The notes under the pieces were generated by a model. That model saw nothing but the letters and a program-made list of their open reading frames with translations, was not told where the DNA came from and did not search any database. From positions 12,822,442 to 12,886,441 of the forward strand of contig CM053332.1 of NCBI GenBank assembly GCA_028583605.1: 64,000 bases of DNA. Reading direction: 5' to 3'. The position numbers were made by a program, and so were the translations under genes. This DNA comes from Dastarcus helophoroides (taxonomy: Eukaryota; Arthropoda; Insecta; Coleoptera; Bothrideridae). Shown here piece after piece: positions 24,153-34,904 of the stretch. The stretch's first letter is position 1. Each line of letters opens with the position of its first letter.

Positions 24153-24512
24153 TTAAAATTGAAGATTCATGCATAAATTCGAAATTTAAAGAATTTCTTT
24201 TGAATCACCTTATTTCGAACTTTTATGTTCCTTTAAATCCCGAGTTTGAAATTACTTTTTCTTTATTAAATGTTGAATTAAAACCAAAGCAATCTCTAAT
24301 CTAAAGAAATCTGTGCTTTTTTGTTTAAAGATTTTTACCTTTTAGATATTTTGACTAGGTTTCTAAAAATTCTGATGTTTTAACCTTTTTTCTGATTCTA
24401 ATTAAATCAGAAATTTGAATTCATTTTCTAGAAATGTATTGCCATAGAAACGCAATTTTTTTGCAAATTTAAAATTTTTCTTTAGAGATGGATTTTTTTA
24501 ATAAAATATATC
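24153..24512. other. Short degenerate array remainder
   Basis: AT-rich sequence between the hAT-like element and the Copia LTR, with scattered array-like units and no gene. Confidence 0.5.
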
Positions 24513-24694
24513 TGTTTGGATGATGGTCTTTATTTTAGTTATATGGAAATACAGATTAACAATGTTTCTGGATGAAAAATATATTGACTTTTTATACGCA
24601 ACATACAACTCTCGAAAACGGTTGCTAACACAACTAAATTATTTTTTGTTTTAAATTAACAAGGTGGAGGTATTTTGATTGTCTCGCTCTAACA
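24513..24694 (-). mobile_element. Copia 3' LTR
   Basis: On the minus strand the LTR starts TGTTAGAGCGAGACAATC and ends CATCCAAACA, with the standard TG...CA termini. It contains a TATA-like gcgtataaaaag and AATAAA (aaaataaagacc). A purine-rich gggggagtg tract precedes it on the element strand (about 24695-24705). The pol frame ends about 22 bases upstream of it. No matching 5' LTR is in the window. Confidence 0.85.
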
Positions 24695-24716
24695 CTCCCC
24701 CTCGAATGAAATGCCC

Positions 24717-25302
24717 CTACGTTGTGATGTCGATGTCGACCTTCAATATTTCCAGTAACTCCATGCATTTATGGTGTTTTTCTCTTGGGAACGCTTTCGT
24801 GAAGATATCGGCTGTCGTCTCGGAGGTCGGAATATACTCCAGCTCGATGTGTTCACTTTTCAAGATTTTTCGCACGTAATGATGTCTTACATCAATATGT
24901 TTCGATCTACCGTGGAATACTGAGTTTCGTGCGAGTAGTTGAGTCCCTGTGTTGTCGTTAGCAATTAGAGTTGCTGCGGTTTGTTTGAATCCGATTTCTG
25001 ATAAAAATCTTCTTAGATACGGAGGCCTCGCGAGGAGCTTCTGTTAGACTCATGTATTCGGATGTAGTTGAGGACAGTGCAGCTGTTCTTTGTTTTCTTG
25101 ATTCCCAGCACACTGCGGCATTGTTCTTTGTGAATGCGAAACCTGTATAGGACCTTCTGTCAATTTGACAACCAGCCCAATATGCGTCTACGAAGCCTTC
25201 CAGGTTTCCAGGACCTTTTCTGTAAACGATGCCGCACTCAATGGTTCCCTTCAGGTATCGTAGGATTCGCTTTGCACCTTTCCAGTGTTCTTCCCGTAAC
25301 AT
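24717..25302 (-). pseudogene. Copia pol, RNase H and C-terminal part, frameshifted
   Basis: Ty1/copia RNase H region: HWKGAKRILRYLKGTIECG, GFVDAYWAG and DRRSYTGF, and a SSTTSEYMSL block. One frame ends in a stop near 24958, but another continues without a stop through SKHIDVRHHYVRKIL, YIPTSETTADIFTKAF and LLEILKV to TAG at 24717-24719, just before the LTR. That arrangement is the usual end of copia polyproteins. Confidence 0.9.
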
Positions 25303-25340
25303 GTGTTAAACTGGCTTAGGTAGCTCACCGTAAAGAAATA

Positions 25341-26567
25341 TCAGGCCTGGTAGCTACCGCTAAGTATTTTAGTGCTCCAATTAATTCCCGGTATAGTTTC
25401 TTGACGTCGCATTTTTTCTGGGTTTTCTTTTGCGAGTTTCTTATTAGGCTCCATGAGAGTTGACACTGGGTTTGAATTTTCCATTCCAAATCGATGTAAT
25501 ATCTCTCGAATATAACTGGATTGCGACATTGTTATGCAATTTCCTATCAAGATCCCGATTCTTAAACAATACTTTAGGTCGCCCAGATCTTTCAGTTCGA
25601 AATCTTGCATTAGTTTCGCTTTTAATGATGTTTAGATTCGATGTTTTATTATATGCAACGAGTACATCGTCAACGTAGATTAAGACGATTATCAATTCGC
25701 CCCTTCGTATCATATAATATAAACATGGATCGTCGTTGGTTGGTTTCAGCTCCATACTTTGCAGTTTTTCGTCAAATCGTTTGTTCCACTGATGACCAGC
25801 TTGCTTGAGTCCATACAGTGCCTTCTTGATTTGACAGGCTTTATCGCCTTTTGAAATTTCGTTTAACATCTTCTTAGCACAAACGCCTAAGTAGTTATTT
25901 CCGTTTCGATTTATAATTTCTTGCAATAATTCAATAAGGAGTTGTGGTTTCTTCATGTAAATATCTTCATCAATTGTTCCGTTTAAATATACTGTGGTGA
26001 TGTCGAATTGGTGAATTTTCAGGTTGAATTCGGCTGATAATGCTAACAGCAATCTAACGGAACTTAGCCGTAGCACGGGAGTAAATGTTTCGTTAAAGTC
26101 TACGCCGGGTTGTTGCGTGAAGCCCTTTGCGATCCACCCGAGTCCTTTCTTCTTTGGATGCTTCCATCAACATTATACTTGTTTCGTAGTATTGTTCTGC
26201 AGCCGATGACTTTTCTGTTCCTTTGGACGATCGACGATGTTCCAAGAGTTGTTTTAATGAGACATTCTATTTCATCGACGATGGTGCTTTTCCAATCTTC
26301 TGAGTTTGGTCCATTGATTGCATTTTTCCATGAAATTTCGGTGATATATGCGAAGTTCGTTTCGAAATTCTCAAATTCATCAGCGGAATCTTTAGAATAG
26401 TTTTCGTCTGATTCAATTTTCGATGTTTCTTCTTCGCTTGCAGAATTGATCCAATTGTACTGTTTCCTCGAACGACCGGGTTGACCTGTTTTCACTTTTT
26501 TTGGACGGTCAGGTCTTCTTTTGACAGCTTGTGGTTCTGGATTGACCACCAGGAGTTCGTTGATCAT
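25341..26567 (-). pseudogene. Copia pol, reverse transcriptase part, frameshifted
   Basis: Copia reverse transcriptase signatures are present in order: a linker with SWKNAINGPNSEDWKSTI, then HQFDITTVYLNGTIDEDIYM (first catalytic aspartate), LYGLKQAGHQWNKRFDEKL, and LIYVDDVLVAYN with the YVDD active site. After that, in another frame, QDFELKDLGDLKYCLRI. At least two frame changes (near 26090 and 25450-25610) break the reading frame, so the copy is inactive. Reverse transcriptase copies element RNA to DNA in cytoplasmic particles. Confidence 0.93.
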
Positions 26568-26724
26568 TTATTCAGTATCACATTCGTTCTGTGTATGTTC
26601 GGCAGGCGTTGGCTTTTCGTCGGAGTTGATGAGAAGTTCAATGGACCTTGGTTGGGCTTCTTCAGGTCGTTGAACTCGATTCGAATCACCAGATTTTGCA
26701 ATATTCTCCCCCTTAAACATACTA

Positions 26725-27630
26725 TTATTCACGGGCAACAATTACTTTTTGGAGACTAGGTATCCAGGTTCGGTATCCCTTGGATTGTCCGTCGTATCCA
26801 ACAAATGTGCCTTTCAAACATCGCTTATCGAACTTTCCCTTCTTTGGATTCTTGTCGAGCGTATAGATTTCATTCGCCAATGTTCTGAAGTGCGTCACGT
26901 CTGGTCGCCTATTCTTCCACAGTTCGAATGACGTTTTTCCGTTCAATACGTCTGCGATACAGCGATTTCTGGTGTAATTTGCAGTTACAATTGCTTCTGC
27001 CCAAAATGACCGTGGTAGCCCCGATTGAGATAGCATGCAGCGTGCCATTTCGACCAGAGTGCAATTCTTTAGTTCCGCTACCCCGTTTTGTTGTGGCGTG
27101 TCCTTGATTGTCAGTCGGTGATGAATTCCTTGGCTTTTTAAATATTCATTGAATTCGTTGCTACAGTATTCGCCCTCATTGTCAGATTTAACAGCTTTCA
27201 CTTTCTGTTTGGCTTTCTACGAGAGCTTCGTAGTCTTTTTTTAAAAACTTGAAGAGCTTTATCCTTCGTTTTCAGAAATCGTACTTCACTCCAGCGTGAA
27301 AAATCCTCGGTGAATGTCATAAGATATTTTGCTTTTCCCCTGCTTTCCGTGCGAGGTGGTCCGCACAAGTCAGTGTGAATGATATTCTGAAGTTCACTAC
27401 TTCTTTCTCTATGTTTTGGAAATGGTTGCGCTGTAAGTTTGTTTTCCATACAAATTTTCGCATGATGGCATTGTTTTGTCGTTTCCTAAATCTAGACCGA
27501 ATACAGCTTCTTTCCGTTGCATTTCTAGCAAATCGCTTCGATTTAAATGACCAAATTTCTCGTGCCATTCCGTAAATTTTGATTTGGTGCTCTTAAGTTT
27601 TTTTTTTTGAAATTTTGACTTGCAATCCAC
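26725..27630 (-). pseudogene. Copia pol, GAG-pre-integrase and integrase parts, truncated and frameshifted
   Basis: From 27630 leftward: EWHEKFGHLNRSDLLEMQ (GAG-pre-integrase), then the integrase with HTDLCGP (first D), VKSDNEGEYCSNEFNEYL (second D), and QQNGVAELKNCTLVEMARCM with the catalytic E. A C-terminal FVGYDGQSKGYR block follows. Frames change near 27200 and 27430. Gag, protease and the 5' LTR are missing: homology stops at about 27630, where the degenerate array begins. Confidence 0.93.
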
Positions 27631-29033
27631 GAAAGATGTCTAGAAATTTCGAAATCATACATTTGGATGTTTAATTGAAGATTTGGACTTTAACCACTTC
27701 GACATTTCAGCTTTAAATGAAGAATACCTATTTTAAACTCCTAATTTGAAGAATACTTATTTTGAAAATGACAAAATTTTTGTTTGACTTTTAAATGTAA
27801 TTTTTATTTTCAAATTTTCTCTTTTAAAGCTAGAATTTTTAAGGAGATAATTATAACTGAAAACTTCCAAGAAGGATCTAGATTTCAAGAGCAATTTAGA
27901 AATATGTCCTTTTATAGAAATTATTTCAAAAGTCAAAATTTTGAGAAAACATTAAAAACGTCAAAAGACTTATTTCAATTCTTTCCTCAACATTTAGTTT
28001 TTAAGTCAAGGTACTAATTAATTTCGAGTTAATTGTGAAATTTCGATCTTTTTAAAGTTTCGAATTTTTACCGAAACTTTCAATCTCGTTTTCTAAATTT
28101 ACACTTTCAACTCGAAATTTCTGTTACCTTACCTTACCTGACTGAAAATTTCTAATTTAGTTCATAAAATAAAAAAAATGTTTTTTTTTTGAATTTCGAA
28201 TTTGATGCCAAATTTCGACTTTGATGTCGAGATTTTGACTTTAGTATCGAGATTTTGATTTTGGTATCTAGATTTTCGACTTTGATGTCGAGATTTCGAC
28301 TTTGATCTCAAGATTTCGACGCTGAAAGTAGACATTTTAAGAAAATATACATCTTTATTTTTATTGTATTATATTTTAAAAGTCGTAATTTCTGAAGACA
28401 AATCTGAAAAGTTTCAAGAAGATTGAAGTTTTTCGATATTCTGATTTTTTCCCAAACCATTGACTCTAGTTTTTTCTCGTTGAGATTAAACTTGAAGTAT
28501 CCTTCTTTCTCAAAATTCAAATTTAATATCAGAATTTTGAAATGTCAACGTTAATCATAAAATTTCAATAGAAAGTTTAAATTAATGGAAGTTGGTAATC
28601 TCAAGTTTGAACTTAAAATTTCAGAAAGAGAAATTCGGATTTCGGTAATGGTTAAAAAGGTAACAGTTTTATTTTTGGTTTTTCAGATTTTCAACTTTAT
28701 CTTAAAGTCAAAATTTTTCTCAAAATTTCAATCTTAAGTTTGATGTTTGAATTCCCAAGTTAAAATTATTAAAAAGATAGAAATTCAAACTTGACATTCT
28801 TAATTTAAAATTTTGAAAACAAAACTAGATCTTTTTAGTGCTCCCTCTCAGTTTGCTTCCTCATTTACCATCCGTCACTCTAAGGATCTCTGTATTGCAA
28901 GTTGATACCGATTTGAATTTTTATTATTATTTCAAACTATATTTCTGTTCAAAATGACTCACTCTTGTTAAAAAGGTTGACGATTTTTTGACTATACGGA
29001 CCATAATCACGTAAGTCTTATTTAAATTAATAT
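27631..29033. repeat. Degenerate array, purine-first orientation, then short unique sequence
   Basis: AT-rich units related to the other arrays, with a clearer 24-25 base tandem repeat inside. From about 28850 the sequence becomes less repetitive until the solo LTR. No gene is seen. Confidence 0.65.
28205..28330. repeat. 24-25 base minisatellite within the array
   Basis: About five consecutive units of the form cgactttgatgtcgagattt with small changes. This is the most regular piece of the degenerate arrays and shows that the arrays can expand by local tandem duplication. Confidence 0.75.
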
Positions 29034-29398
29034 TGTATCGAAATGTAGATTATAGAATTTACTACGTAAGAAAATTTTCTAGAAAGATCTGATAAGGGGA
29101 AAGTGGCCGCGATAACGAAGCAAACAGTAGATAAGCGTTCTAGAAATTTCGGCAAACGATAAGCCTTATCTGCGGGATTTTTCTAGAACCTGGGAGCCAA
29201 AACTATATAAGGCGGCCGTCTTTCCCTTGAGTTAGTTAGTCAGTCAGTCAGTCAGTCAGTCAGTGTAGTTAGTGAGTTAGCAGTTAGAAGTAAATAAGTG
29301 AGTTAATTATTCAGTTTTAATAGTTCCGAGTTTAGTTTGGGAATAAAGTGGTAATAATTCACACTGTGGTAATCATTTCGAACCGATAGCCCGCAACA
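29034..29398 (+). mobile_element. Solo LTR just upstream of a Smg6 exon
   Basis: Begins TGTATCGAAATG and ends cccgcaaca, flanked by ATAT on both sides (29030-29033, 29399-29402). It has a TATA-like box (actatataagg), a GTCA microsatellite at about 29232-29268 and AATAAA (gaataaagtgg). The same family occurs inverted at 32327-32648 and at the window end. Internal retroelement genes are absent, as in LTR-LTR recombination products. Confidence 0.83.
29198..29210 (+). promoter_or_regulatory. TATA-like box of the solo LTR
   Basis: ctatataaggcgg lies inside the LTR and points toward the Smg6 exon about 220 bases downstream. LTRs of this kind normally promote transcription of their own element; any activity on Smg6 is inference. 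Confidence 0.4.
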
Positions 29399-29426
29399 AT
29401 ATGTTTAAAGTGGATTTCTGTTTCAG

Positions 29427-29705
29427 GTTATCAACATTTAAGACTTCCCGAAGACAGCGTTCTTAGCGGTTTCACTCCTTTGATGGTCAATATTGAGGAA
29501 CCAACATTTGCTCCATGTGATTTGGATCAGGAAGCAGCCCAGTTTGTTCTGAGGTTATCTAAGTTACTCTTTTTCGGCACCGTCTTCCTCTGTGGCCTTG
29601 AACCACCTGTTCTCAAACTGGAAATAGAAGACGACTTCAGAGAATACGTCTCGGTTGTGTCAACTTCCAACAGTAGAGATTCACCACAAACAACACAAGA
29701 ATTAG
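29427..29705 (+). CDS. Smg6: Smg6 internal exon, helical region
   Basis: The exon starts after the acceptor tttctgtttcag and ends at the donor TTAG|GTATGT. With the G carried over from the previous exon it reads GYQHLRLPEDSVLSGFTPLM and goes on to VFLCGLEPP and a Q/T/S-rich tail ending QTTQEL. The LPEDSVLSGF...PL pattern matches the EEDRLLSGFVPL segment of animal SMG6, and the later YVSV and LCG pieces also align. It carries one base forward. The setting is unusual: a solo LTR ends 28 bases before the exon, and a mariner remnant begins about 7 bases after it. Reading past the donor meets a stop at 29726-29728, so the donor must be used or the protein ends there. Confidence 0.9.
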
Positions 29706-29710
29706 GTATG

Positions 29711-30470
29711 TACCAGGTCATTCAATAAGTCCTTAGGATAAGTAAGAAAAAAACAAAATTTTGACAAAACTCGATTTTATTATTAAACATAGTTGCCTTC
29801 GAGGGCGATACAACGAGTATAGCGATTTTCCAACTTTTCGTTACCACTTTTATAGTACAATTTCTCTTTCTCGTCAAAATAGGTCTCAGTTTCAGCGATT
29901 ACTTCATCATTGGACTTAAATTTCTTTCCAACAAGCATTCTCTTGAGATCTGAAAATAGGAAAAAGTCGCTGGGGGCTAAATCATCGATTTGTGACACGG
30001 TGCATTGTCCTGGTGAAACAACACTTTTTTCTTTTCCAAATGTGGCCGCTTTTTTGCAATTTTTCTGGAATAACAGCCTCATTTGGGCTTCCACTGCGCT
30101 CTGCATGATTTGTGTTGGTACGAACCACGTTTAAATTCAGCAATCCAGTTCTCTACCATTTGTCCCGATGGGGAAAAGTTCGGATAATGTTTATCAAGCC
30201 ATTGTTTGGCTTCCACTGCATTTTTTTTTTCATCACAAGTCAATGCTTTATCAAAACTCGAAATTCACTTCTTTCCATTTTTTTTTTCAATAACAAAAGT
30301 TGCTTCACACAAAATGCTAGTAACTCACCAATCAATAGTAAGATTGCTGTCAAATTTATACACGTATCGCTTGAAGGTTAGTACTAAATAAAAATCACAT
30401 GGAAAAAATTCTAGTAACGCCATCTATGTGTTATGCTATTGACTGTTATTTTGATGCAGTTTTAGAATAA
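29711..30470 (-). mobile_element. Internally deleted mariner remnant beside the Smg6 donor
   Basis: A mariner-type end (ccaggtcattcaataagtcc) begins directly after a TA at 29711-29712, only a few bases past the donor GTATGT. No matching right end was found, so the right border is approximate. It contains a broken transposase. Confidence 0.78.
29783..30300 (-). pseudogene. mariner transposase remnant
   Basis: On the minus strand an N-terminal helix-turn-helix piece is readable near 30240-30125 (KNAVEAKQWLDKHYPNFSPS, MVENWIAEFKRG). A C-terminal piece follows with APSDFFLFSDLKRML and NRYTRCIALEGNYV. APSDFFLF carries the third catalytic D of the DD34D class. The middle of the gene, including the first two aspartates, is deleted or unreadable. 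Confidence 0.85.
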
Positions 30471-30639
30471 ATTTTAGATGACTTACCGTTCTATTTAAAT
30501 TGGTATTTTGGCGATGTGCATGAAAATTATTTGTGAGTGAATGTTACATTTAAATCGGACCGTTAGCACGTTCTACAAAACATTCAATAGAATGCACCGC
30601 ACGTCCCTCAGCGCCATCCGTGGTTGATTCTCGAACTAT

Positions 30640-30785
30640 CGCGTCGCTTGGAAATTCAGTATAATAAGAATATGTATAAGAAGGAGGTTCATCGCCATCT
30701 ATCCATGTTTCCGCATCCTACTCGCAGTGCTTTGATGGCATAGTGGGGTTACCCTTTTTGAGTGGATTAAACTTAAAAAAAATAC
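30640..30785 (+). repeat. Short interspersed repeat, copy A
   Basis: The best-matching part (30680-30785) shares atcgccatctatcc, ttcctactcg-like and gagtggattaaac blocks with 37213-37320. It ends in an A-rich tract, as SINE-like or cDNA-type insertions do, but no tRNA-like head was recognised. Confidence 0.65.
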
Positions 30786-31223
30786 GTTAAACTTCTTTCG
30801 GACGTTTAACAAGCTGCGGACGTCAGCTTTTGATGCTAGTTTTGAATTGTGAGAATCCAAACTCGTTTTTGTGCCTCTTTCGGCCGGTTCACTTCATAAA
30901 ACACCCAAACAGACTAAAGCGAGTTTTCTAGTTTAACCTGCCGTCGCCGTTGACCGTCCACCAATTGCCCATTTAAAGGAGATCGCTCCCTATTTACCGA
31001 CGTCACGTGAGCCGTCAGGGAGGCTATAACATTTTTTTTCATTCATAGATTCATCCACGTGACCTAATATTTTTTTTTCTGTTGGTGATGTACAGACTCG
31101 CTATTAATATAATGAAAATGATGATAGTAATAATAATCATAGCAACATATTTTGCTGCCAGCATTTAGTATCATAGAGACTCATTCATTATGTTATCAGT
31201 ACGATTTTAATGTTGCGTTTCAG
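30786..31223. other. Intronic sequence, nothing recognised
   Basis: Moderate-GC patches near 30930-31020 (gacgtcacgtgagccg). No open frame or repeat. A small Smg6 exon between 29706 and 31223 is possible but none could be identified. Confidence 0.45.
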
Positions 31224-31391
31224 ATGCGTAACAATGAAGTTCTAATGGAGAGTTTCAGCGAGGAAGAAGACGATGAAGCAGAGGTACCGTTGAGTGAGGA
31301 TACATCTTCGGAAGTTCGTGAACTGTTAACCCGCAAAGTCGAGTTGGAAAAGAGGCATAGAAGCCAAGAACAGCACATGCAGAGGGTCAAG
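31224..31391 (+). CDS. Smg6: Smg6 internal exon, acidic and charged linker before the PIN domain
   Basis: The open frame reads MRNNEVLMESFSEEEDDEAE, then SSEVRELLTRKVELEKRHRS and QEQHMQRVK. An acidic cluster followed by a charged coiled-coil-like helix is what precedes the PIN domain in animal SMG6. The donor is AAG|GTTGGT, phase 0, which fits the next exon. The obvious acceptor (gcgtttcag|ATG) would start the exon in phase 0, but the exon at 29427-29705 leaves one base over. A second AG, just before 31240, would give the right phase and drop the MRNNE residues. An unseen small exon between 29706 and 31223 is the alternative. The exon itself is well supported; its left border is not. Confidence 0.78.
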
Positions 31392-32326
31392 GTTGGTGTT
31401 TATTTTTTCATTTCTTGCAACTAATGCCACATACATACAATAATAATGCACAAGTTACCACCACTTGACCCAATTAGAGTTCACTAGGGCAAAGGTTGCC
31501 CATCTGCCTACACAGAGCCAGGCTATCTATTACAATGTGAGAAATGGCCATTGGGCTTGTACAACCTAAATAGTTCTATATCTTAGTACGAAACACAATA
31601 CCATTACTTGAAATTTTATATAACTGAGTTAGTATAGCTAACATCCTAAGAATATTTTATGTCTTTAAATGTACAAGCACATTTTATTTGACCTTTGATT
31701 CTTCTTGGGTGACAGCCACTCCTAATAATTCTGTGCGGCTGGTGTTTGACTATAGTATTTAATCAATAAATCAGTTTAGTATTAACACAATCAATAAATC
31801 AAATTGAGCTTTAACTGTTAGGTACATAATTGGAAATTAGTCGTTTGATTTAGCGAGAATGATTTACTCGCCTTGGCCAAATATTTCCTGGTTAATAAAC
31901 CGAAAGTCTTAAATGTTTAACAATCGAAATTTACGCTTGTACTAATAAAGGTAAACCTTATTTTATGATTAGTTAACAATTTACTGCGGATTAGTTGAAA
32001 AGAGAATCACCAGCAGTAAATTCATACTATATTGATTAGGACGTCTATAACTTGACTAAGATCGCACAATTTAATGAATCTATTATGTCTAATACACACA
32101 TAGCACATGAAGTTCTGTTTTCATTCAATCACTTTTAATTATTTTTCCACTATTGTTTCAATTTCGTTACGCAGGTGCAGTTAATTCTTTCAAGAATGTA
32201 TAAAACGTTAGTATTTACACTAAACTAAGGAATGCTTCTTTATAACTATCATTAAAGCTTCAATAGAAAGATTAAGAAAAGTGTAATTACTTCATGCTAA
32301 AATGTTATGCGAAAACAAAAACATAT
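31392..32326. other. Intronic sequence, nothing recognised
   Basis: AT-rich with a local duplication of tcaataaatca near 31760-31800. No genes or elements seen. Confidence 0.5.
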
Positions 32327-32648
32327 TGTTGCGCGTTATTCGTTTTAAAATTAATACTTCGTGAATTGTAACCACTTTATTTCCAAATTGATTTCGGAAC
32401 ATTACAAGTATAATTCACCTAACTGACTAATTAACCAACTAACTCACTGTTTAATTAACTAACTGAGGGAAAGACGACCGCGTATATTTATAGGTCCCGT
32501 TTCGGTTTCTAGACATACAGACTACGGAAACATGTACAGTCCTTATTTCCCATATACTTCATTATCGCGACCGCTTCCCATTATCTAATTTCTCTAGAAC
32601 ATTCCTTACTAAATCATAATATAAATTCCATAACTACATTTTGTTATA
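32327..32648 (-). mobile_element. Solo LTR, inverted copy
   Basis: Starts tgttgcgcg and ends near cattttgttat, the inverse of the 29034-29398 family. It shares taaccactttatttcc, aactgagggaaagacg and atcgcgaccgcttccc. atat lies at the left border; the right border is blurred by substitutions. Confidence 0.78.
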
Positions 32649-32672
32649 TATTTATCTGTTATTTGTCATATA

Positions 32673-34904
32673 CAGGGTGTTACAAAAGTCCGGGCCGCTA
32701 CTTCAGGAGCATATTCTACACATTAAAATATGAAAAATGTTGAAATACATTTTTTTCTTTAAATTGCCTCCTAACGGAGATATGACCATTTAAAGATGGC
32801 GCCCCTAAAGTGGTTTTTTTACTACAAAAAGTTAACGGTTAGTAGCAAAGTCATGAAATTGGGCAAGCAGTTAAAGAATTGGATTAGGCATATTCTCATG
32901 TAACATATTTTTTAAATAAGCAGTAGCGTGGTGTGTAGGGGGTTGCCCGCGATTATTTTTTGCCGTAACTTTTTTGTATTGCAATATTTCGACACAAAAG
33001 TGCCATAATCGTAAAAAGCAACATTTTTTATACAAAAAAGGTACTCTTTCTCAAAGTCGCTAAAAGTAACCGTTTCCGAGAAAAAGGCGTTTAAATAATC
33101 CTATCCCGTCTTCGAAATTCTAACTAATTTGTATAAGAAAAAATAAGTTGGTCATGCAAACTGATCGTAAAGAAAACAATTGTACTTGACAATATCTGCC
33201 AGAGATTGACGTTGTGTCACTGATAAAATTTGGTCGTAAGCTGTAAACTAGCAGTTTTTGTTGTCAATATTAAGTGTAGTAGTTTTTTAACTTTTCATTA
33301 TTTTGATAAAATGGACTATTCAAATCAAGAAATGGCCGATATGCATTTAATGTACGGGCTTGCAAATTGTAATCGTGCTGAAGCAAGACGGCTTTATGCT
33401 GAACGTTTTCCTAATAGACACCTACCAGGAGAAAAATTGTTCCAGAAAATTCATGCTCGTTTATGTGAAACAGGAAATTTTGTTTTCAAAGGCGAACGTG
33501 TAGGAAGGCCAAACGCAGAAGTTGCTAATTTAGAGGAGCGTGTGCTTCAGCGAGTTGAAGAAGATCCATGTATCAGCACTAGACAACTTGCTTTAGCCGA
33601 AGGAGTAAATCACGTAACTATCTGGCGAATTTTGAAATTTTACCAATTTTACCCCTATCATTTTCAAAGAGTGCAAGGGTTACTTGCTGCTGATTATCCT
33701 CCAAGAATAGAATTTTGCAACTGGCTATTGCATAAGATCGCTGAAAATGAGAACTTTCCATCGCTCTTATTATTTACGGACGAAGCGGGTTTTACCAGAA
33801 ACGGGATACTTAACTTTCACAACATGCATCAGTGGCAAGTTGAAAATCCCAATGCAGTTATTCAGTCGAGACATCAGCAACATTTTTCACTTAACATTTG
33901 GGGAGGAATAATAGGGGACTCTATAATTGGACCGTTTTTTTACCTCATAGGTTAACAGGAGCATCATATAGACATTTTTTGCAAACAGAGTTACCCGTGT
34001 TACTTGAAAATGTTCCACTCATAACAAGACAGCGAATGTGGATAATGCACGATGGGGCACCTGCCCATTTTAGTGCAGTTGCTAGGGAATTTTTGAATAA
34101 CAACTATCATCAACGATGGATAGGTCGAGGAGGTCCGATACCATGGCCAGCTAGGTCTCCTGACCTCAACCCACTCGATTTCTACTTATGGGGACATCTA
34201 AAGCAGATCGTCTACTCCACACCAGTTGACAATATCAATGATCTTCGTGAACAACTGAAAATGGGTTCAACCAGATTCACAATACACCAGGCATTTGCGA
34301 AAGAGTAAGGAGTTCCCTTAGAAGACGAGCCGAGCTATGTATTGCTGCAGAGGGCAGTAATTTCGAACACTTGCTGTGATTTTTTTTCTTTCTTAATTTT
34401 GTACTATTTTTATATCAATGCAGTTCATAGTGGACAAATTAGAAATTTGCAAAACGAATTCTAATAAATGCAACAATTTTGTTTAAACGCTTTTTTCTCG
34501 GAAACGGTTACTTTTAGCGACTTTGAGAAAGAGTACCTTTTTTGTATAAAAAATGTTGCTTTTTACGATTATGGCACTTTTGTGTCGAAATATTGCAATA
34601 CAAAAAAGTTACGGCAAAAAATAATCGCGGGCAACCCCCTACACACCACGCTACTGCTTATTTAAAAAATATGTTACATGAGAATATGCCTAATCCAATT
34701 CTTTTACTGCTTGCCCAATTTCATGACTTTGCTACTAACCGTTAACTTTTTGTAGTAAAAAAACCACTTTAGGGGCGCCATTTTTAAATGGTCATATCTC
34801 CGTTAGGAGGCAATTTAAAGAAAAAAATGTATTTCAACATTTTTCATATTTTAATGTGTAGAATATGCTCCTGAAGTAGCGGCCCGGACTTTTGTAACAC
34901 CCTG
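32673..34904 (+). mobile_element. Tc1/mariner-superfamily element with ~420-bp inverted repeats
   Basis: Ends CAGGGTGTTACAAAAGTCCG and its inverse, each next to TA (32671-32672, 34905-34906). The arms (32673-33094 and 34483-34904) match almost throughout, for example gggggttgcccgcgatta against its inverse. A transposase lies between them on the + strand. Such long TIRs are unusual for typical mariners. Confidence 0.92.
33311..34379 (+). pseudogene. Tc1/mariner-superfamily transposase (DDD type), two frameshifts
   Basis: Starts MDYSNQEMADMHLMYGLANC. An N-terminal helix-turn-helix region (TRQLALAEGVNHVTIWRIL) is followed by the DDE_3-type core: LLFTDEAGFTRNG (first D), MHDGAPAHFS (second D) and PARSPDLNPLDFYLWG (third D), with 36 residues between the second and third. 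The frame changes once in the run of T's near 33940 and again near 34285; from there another frame continues to NFEHLL and TGA at 34377-34379. Domain order is otherwise complete. The upstream extension to 33230 is not needed. Confidence 0.92.

Noticed and set aside
29232..29268. GTCA microsatellite as an independent feature
   Set aside because: It lies inside the solo LTR, and the related LTR at the window end has similar cagttagttagtt sequence, so it belongs to the element.
31152..31223. N-terminal part of the frame opening at 31152
   Set aside because: It precedes a pyrimidine-rich acceptor and has no similarity to SMG6; it is intronic read-through.
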